From Nostoc sp. CHAB 5715 (GTDB lineage: Bacteria; Cyanobacteriota; Cyanobacteriia; Cyanobacteriales; Nostocaceae), in contig NZ_JAIVFR010000034.1 of the NCBI RefSeq assembly GCF_020829685.1, positions 1-15,699 of the forward strand: a stretch of 15,699 nt of DNA, written 5' to 3'. How positions within the stretch are numbered: the stretch's first letter is position 1; each line of letters begins with the position of its first letter. Under the pieces are notes generated by a model. It saw nothing but the letters and a program-made list of their open reading frames with translations, ran no database searches and was not told the origin of the DNA. The position numbers and the translations under genes were made by a program. Shown here in pieces: positions 14,190-15,699 of this stretch.

Positions 14190-14852
14190 TTATTGACCAG
14201 CATTAAAAACTTGTTCCGCCGTCAACTTTAACTCAGGGAAAGTAGGAGATATTATTTTATCCCTACCCCGAAACTGACTGACTTGGTATTCCCCATCAAT
14301 TAGTTGATAAACTGAAATAGTGGGTTGTTTAGGATTACCAATAAATTTTCTAGCTCCCAAGGCGGCATAATCAACAATCCAATATTCAGGAATGCCCATC
14401 TCTTCATAATCAGCAAGTTTCAGATAATAATCATCGCGCCAATTGGTGAGGCAGCGCGTTGGACGGGTTTCCCGGCTTGAAGCGACTGCCGTACTGACAA
14501 CCTCAATTACTAAAGCAATTGATGTACCCTTAGTCACAGTAGAAGATTTTTCCCAAAGAGGTTCATCAACCAAAGCCACATCATTTAGTATTAATACATC
14601 AGGGAAATAACCTGATTCTCTTTCCGGTGGTTTTACAATTGCTTGATTGGGGATAAAGTAGGCGAAATTTAATCGTCTAAACTCTAAAGTCAATTCAGCA
14701 GATGAAAATCCTTTTATCCTTTCATGTTTCCCAGTTGGCTGTGCCATTTCGACAATTTCCCCATTATGTAGTTCGTAGCGTACCCCAGAGTTTTCGGGAT
14801 ACCAGGTGATAAATTCGTCAAAGGCAACTATTTTCGGTAAGGTTTGGGTCAT
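14190..14852 (-). CDS. Uma2-family (DUF820) putative endonuclease with in-frame repeat insertion
   Basis: A 220-residue Uma2/DUF820 protein. Family landmarks: YELHNGEIVEMAQPTGKHERI (26-46), FPDVLILN (83-90) with D85, the core SIALVIEVVST (111-121) with E117, NWRDDYYLKLADYEEMGIPEYWIVDY (137-162), and PTFPELKLTAEQVF near the end. Between VVST and NWRDDYY, where the family normally reads without a break, lie 15 extra residues (A122-T136, AVASSRETRPTRCLT). They are encoded by a GC-rich palindromic repeat at about 14446-14490. Its length is 45 nt, so the frame is preserved. The insertion sits just after the predicted catalytic E117, and activity may be lost. The gene is 39 bp upstream of the thioredoxin/NHL gene on the same strand, so the two could be cotranscribed. 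The ATG start is clear. Confidence 0.9.
   Translation of the reverse strand: MTQTLPKIVAFDEFITWYPENSGVRYELHNGEIVEMAQPTGKHERIKGFSSAELTLEFRRLNFAYFIPNQAIVKPPERESGYFPDVLILNDVALVDEPLWEKSSTVTKGTSIALVIEVVSTAVASSRETRPTRCLTNWRDDYYLKLADYEEMGIPEYWIVDYAALGARKFIGNPKQPTISVYQLIDGEYQVSQFRGRDKIISPTFPELKLTAEQVFNAGQ
14446..14490. repeat. 45-bp palindromic repeat inserted within the Uma2 coding sequence
   Basis: The arms GGCAGCGCG and CGACTGCC face each other around CGGGTTTCCCG. Removing 45 bp restores AATTGGTACTGAC, which encodes the uninterrupted family sequence VSTN on the - strand. Bases GGT/GT are present at both borders, compatible with a small target duplication. Its composition is far more GC-rich than the surrounding gene. 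Confidence 0.8.
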
Positions 14853-14977
14853 AACAGTTGATTACTGTAGGTTGTGTTTTTATTCTAGAAGTACTGTACC
14901 TTCTTCGGTTTCTTCTTCCTAATTTTCTAAAATAAGCCGATGAAAAATAATGATATATTACCCTATGTTGCTATTAG
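14853..14977. other. Spacer upstream of the second Uma2 gene; no supported gene
   Basis: This AT-rich divergent region lies between the - strand Uma2 gene and + strand small ORFs, so it should hold promoters for both directions, though I cannot place them. The - strand briefly reads EEETEEGTVLLE between two stop codons near 14890-14925, which may be a remnant or chance. No repeats of the heptamer or palindromic types are present. Confidence 0.4.
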
Positions 14978-15127
14978 AGGCTTAGACAAGCTTACGCACA
15001 ATTACAAGAAATCATTGATAAGTTGTACGAAGCTCATGACAGAGCAATAGCAAACAATGATTTTGATGATGCTAGCTTGCTGGCTAGTAGAGCAGATAAA
15101 CTTTATGAAGAAGCAGAAAATTTATAA
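14978..15127 (+). pseudogene. Small helical ORF lacking a clear start (possible frameshifted remnant)
   Basis: The frame ending in TAA 15125-15127 encodes a charged, helix-forming 47-residue stretch: RQAYAQLQEIIDKLYEAHDR, then AIANNDFDDASLLASRADKL and YEEAENL. It looks coding, but an in-frame TAG (14975-14977) precedes it and there is no ATG. A nearby ATG at 14965 (MLLLEA, then TAG) is in the frame one base away, so a single-base insertion could have broken the gene. A TTG at 15023 would give 34 residues. I do not recognise the protein. Confidence 0.45.
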
Positions 15128-15153
15128 ATTGTGATTTCAGAACAGGAGCAAAG

Positions 15154-15332
15154 ATGAAAACAATTGAAGAATTAAAGACTCGTATTAAGGAACTCAGTAA
15201 ACAAGCTGTTGAACTCAGGCATAAAGCATCTGAGTGTATTTAACTAACCAAGAGCAAGCCAAACAGTTTAGGCAACAGGCAAGAGAAGCTAGCAAGCGCT
15301 GCCAAGTATTGATACAAGAGTTAAAACGTTAA
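15154..15332 (+). pseudogene. Small coiled-coil-like ORF with one-base frameshift
   Basis: ATG 15154, with AGGAG (15144-15148) 5 nt upstream, starts MKTIEELKTRIKELSKQAVE and LRHKASECI, then stops at TAA 15241-15243 after 29 residues. The overlapping -1 frame continues with LTNQEQAKQFRQQAREASKR and CQVLIQELKR to TAA 15330-15332. Joining the two gives a 59-residue, strongly helical, charged protein. One missing T in the ATTTA tract (15238-15242) would explain the break. A good ribosome binding site and the matching character of both halves argue this was, or is, a real gene. It is followed by a perfect terminator hairpin. The function is unknown; a small antitoxin or regulatory helical protein is conceivable. 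Confidence 0.55.
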
Positions 15333-15339
15333 CAAGTTT

Positions 15340-15385
15340 AAAGTTAAAAACTGGCAGTTCTCAAAGCTAGCCAGTTTTTAACTTT
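15340..15385. terminator. Perfect 16-bp bidirectional terminator hairpin
   Basis: AAAGTTAAAAACTGGC (15340-15355) is the exact reverse complement of GCCAGTTTTTAACTTT (15370-15385), with a 14-nt loop. A/T-rich stem ends give U-tracts in both directions. It can therefore terminate both the + strand small ORF and the convergent lectin gene. Confidence 0.88.
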
Positions 15386-15449
15386 ACATATTTACGAAAT
15401 CATCTACCCTACTCTGGGCGACTCATCCGGTTTCACTCAACCAGTATTC

Positions 15450-15699
15450 TTAAAACCTTGGTTCCCATCGCCACCTCTGATCAGAGCTTTGACCAGAACC
15501 GCTAAATCCAGATATTTGGCATTCATTAAGTAGCAATGGCGCACCATTAACTATGCCAGGATCTCCAGATACATCAATGCATTTGTCGGATAATCCATTT
15601 CTGAGAAATCCTGCACCAATGTATTCCCACCTCTGATCTGTGGTTCTACTGGTAGTTCCAGATAGTTCGCAATCAGAAAGTATCAATCGCGTACCATCA
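15450..15699 (-). CDS. C-terminus of a ricin-type beta-trefoil lectin-domain protein (5' end beyond window)
   Basis: The frame is open to the window edge and ends at TAA 15450-15452. The visible 82 residues begin DGTRLILSDCELSG and contain two DQRW motifs (the QxW signature of ricin B-type trefoils). A CIDVSGDPGIVNGAPLLLNE segment lies between them and WRWEPRF is at the end. Cysteines in SDCE, DKCI and NECQ fit the paired Cys of such subdomains. These domains bind galactose-like sugars and usually sit at the C-terminus of secreted enzymes, such as glycosidases or peptidases; the catalytic part, if any, lies outside the window. A TTG at 15684-15686 is not a plausible start because the fold continues upstream. 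Confidence 0.85.
   Translation of the reverse strand, partial: DGTRLILSDCELSGTTSRTTDQRWEYIGAGFLRNGLSDKCIDVSGDPGIVNGAPLLLNECQISGFSGSGQSSDQRWRWEPRF

Noticed and set aside
15231..15250. Programmed -1 ribosomal frameshift joining the two halves of the small helical ORF
   Set aside because: ATTTA is not a good slippery heptamer and re-pairing of the P-site tRNA would be poor; a lost base or sequencing error is simpler.

Overview
The window looks like the chromosome of a filamentous, Nostoc/Anabaena-type cyanobacterium. Evidence: many copies of the HIP1 octamer GCGATCGC (for example near 790, 834, 1031, 1181, 3708, 6573, 6880, 9839, 11738 and 12835), a phycobilisome rod-core linker gene, several arrays of 7-bp short tandem repeats, and small palindromic repeats scattered between and even inside genes. 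No RNA gene, CRISPR array or complete insertion sequence was found.

Left part (191-7337), all on the + strand: trmD (tRNA m1G37 methyltransferase), ispF (isoprenoid synthesis), a tightly spaced pair encoding a PD-(D/E)XK-like protein and a PIN-like protein, two tandem paralogous family-5 solute-binding lipoproteins with no permease or ATPase genes nearby, and larB (nickel-pincer cofactor synthesis). Convergent with larB and overlapping its end is the C-terminal remnant of an Rpn-family nuclease/transposase, whose frame closes just before a long 7-bp repeat array.

Middle (about 7750-9350): repeat arrays, a structured leader, and a solitary cpcG rod-core linker gene with an excellent ribosome binding site, followed by a repeat-rich spacer.

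Right part (9348-14852), all on the - strand: an RluD-type pseudouridine synthase, a spacer containing two adjoining non-autonomous transposable elements (the second inserted into the end of the first), a Uma2-family protein, a HAD phosphatase fused to a DUF952 domain, a thioredoxin/NHL-repeat protein that appears to have an in-frame internal deletion, and a second Uma2 protein with a palindromic repeat inserted in frame in its nuclease core. The far right has two small broken helical ORFs (+), a perfect bidirectional terminator hairpin, and the C-terminus of a ricin-type beta-trefoil lectin (-) that runs off the window.

The recurrent theme is repeat DNA shaping genes. Heptamer arrays supply the stop codon of trmD, the start codon of ispF and the stop codon of the first binding protein. 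Palindromic elements contribute codons to rluD and to a Uma2 gene. The most interesting possible new biology is the PD-(D/E)XK/PIN pair (1521-2642) and the HAD-DUF952 fusion (11791-12831). Both functions are inferred from motifs read by eye.
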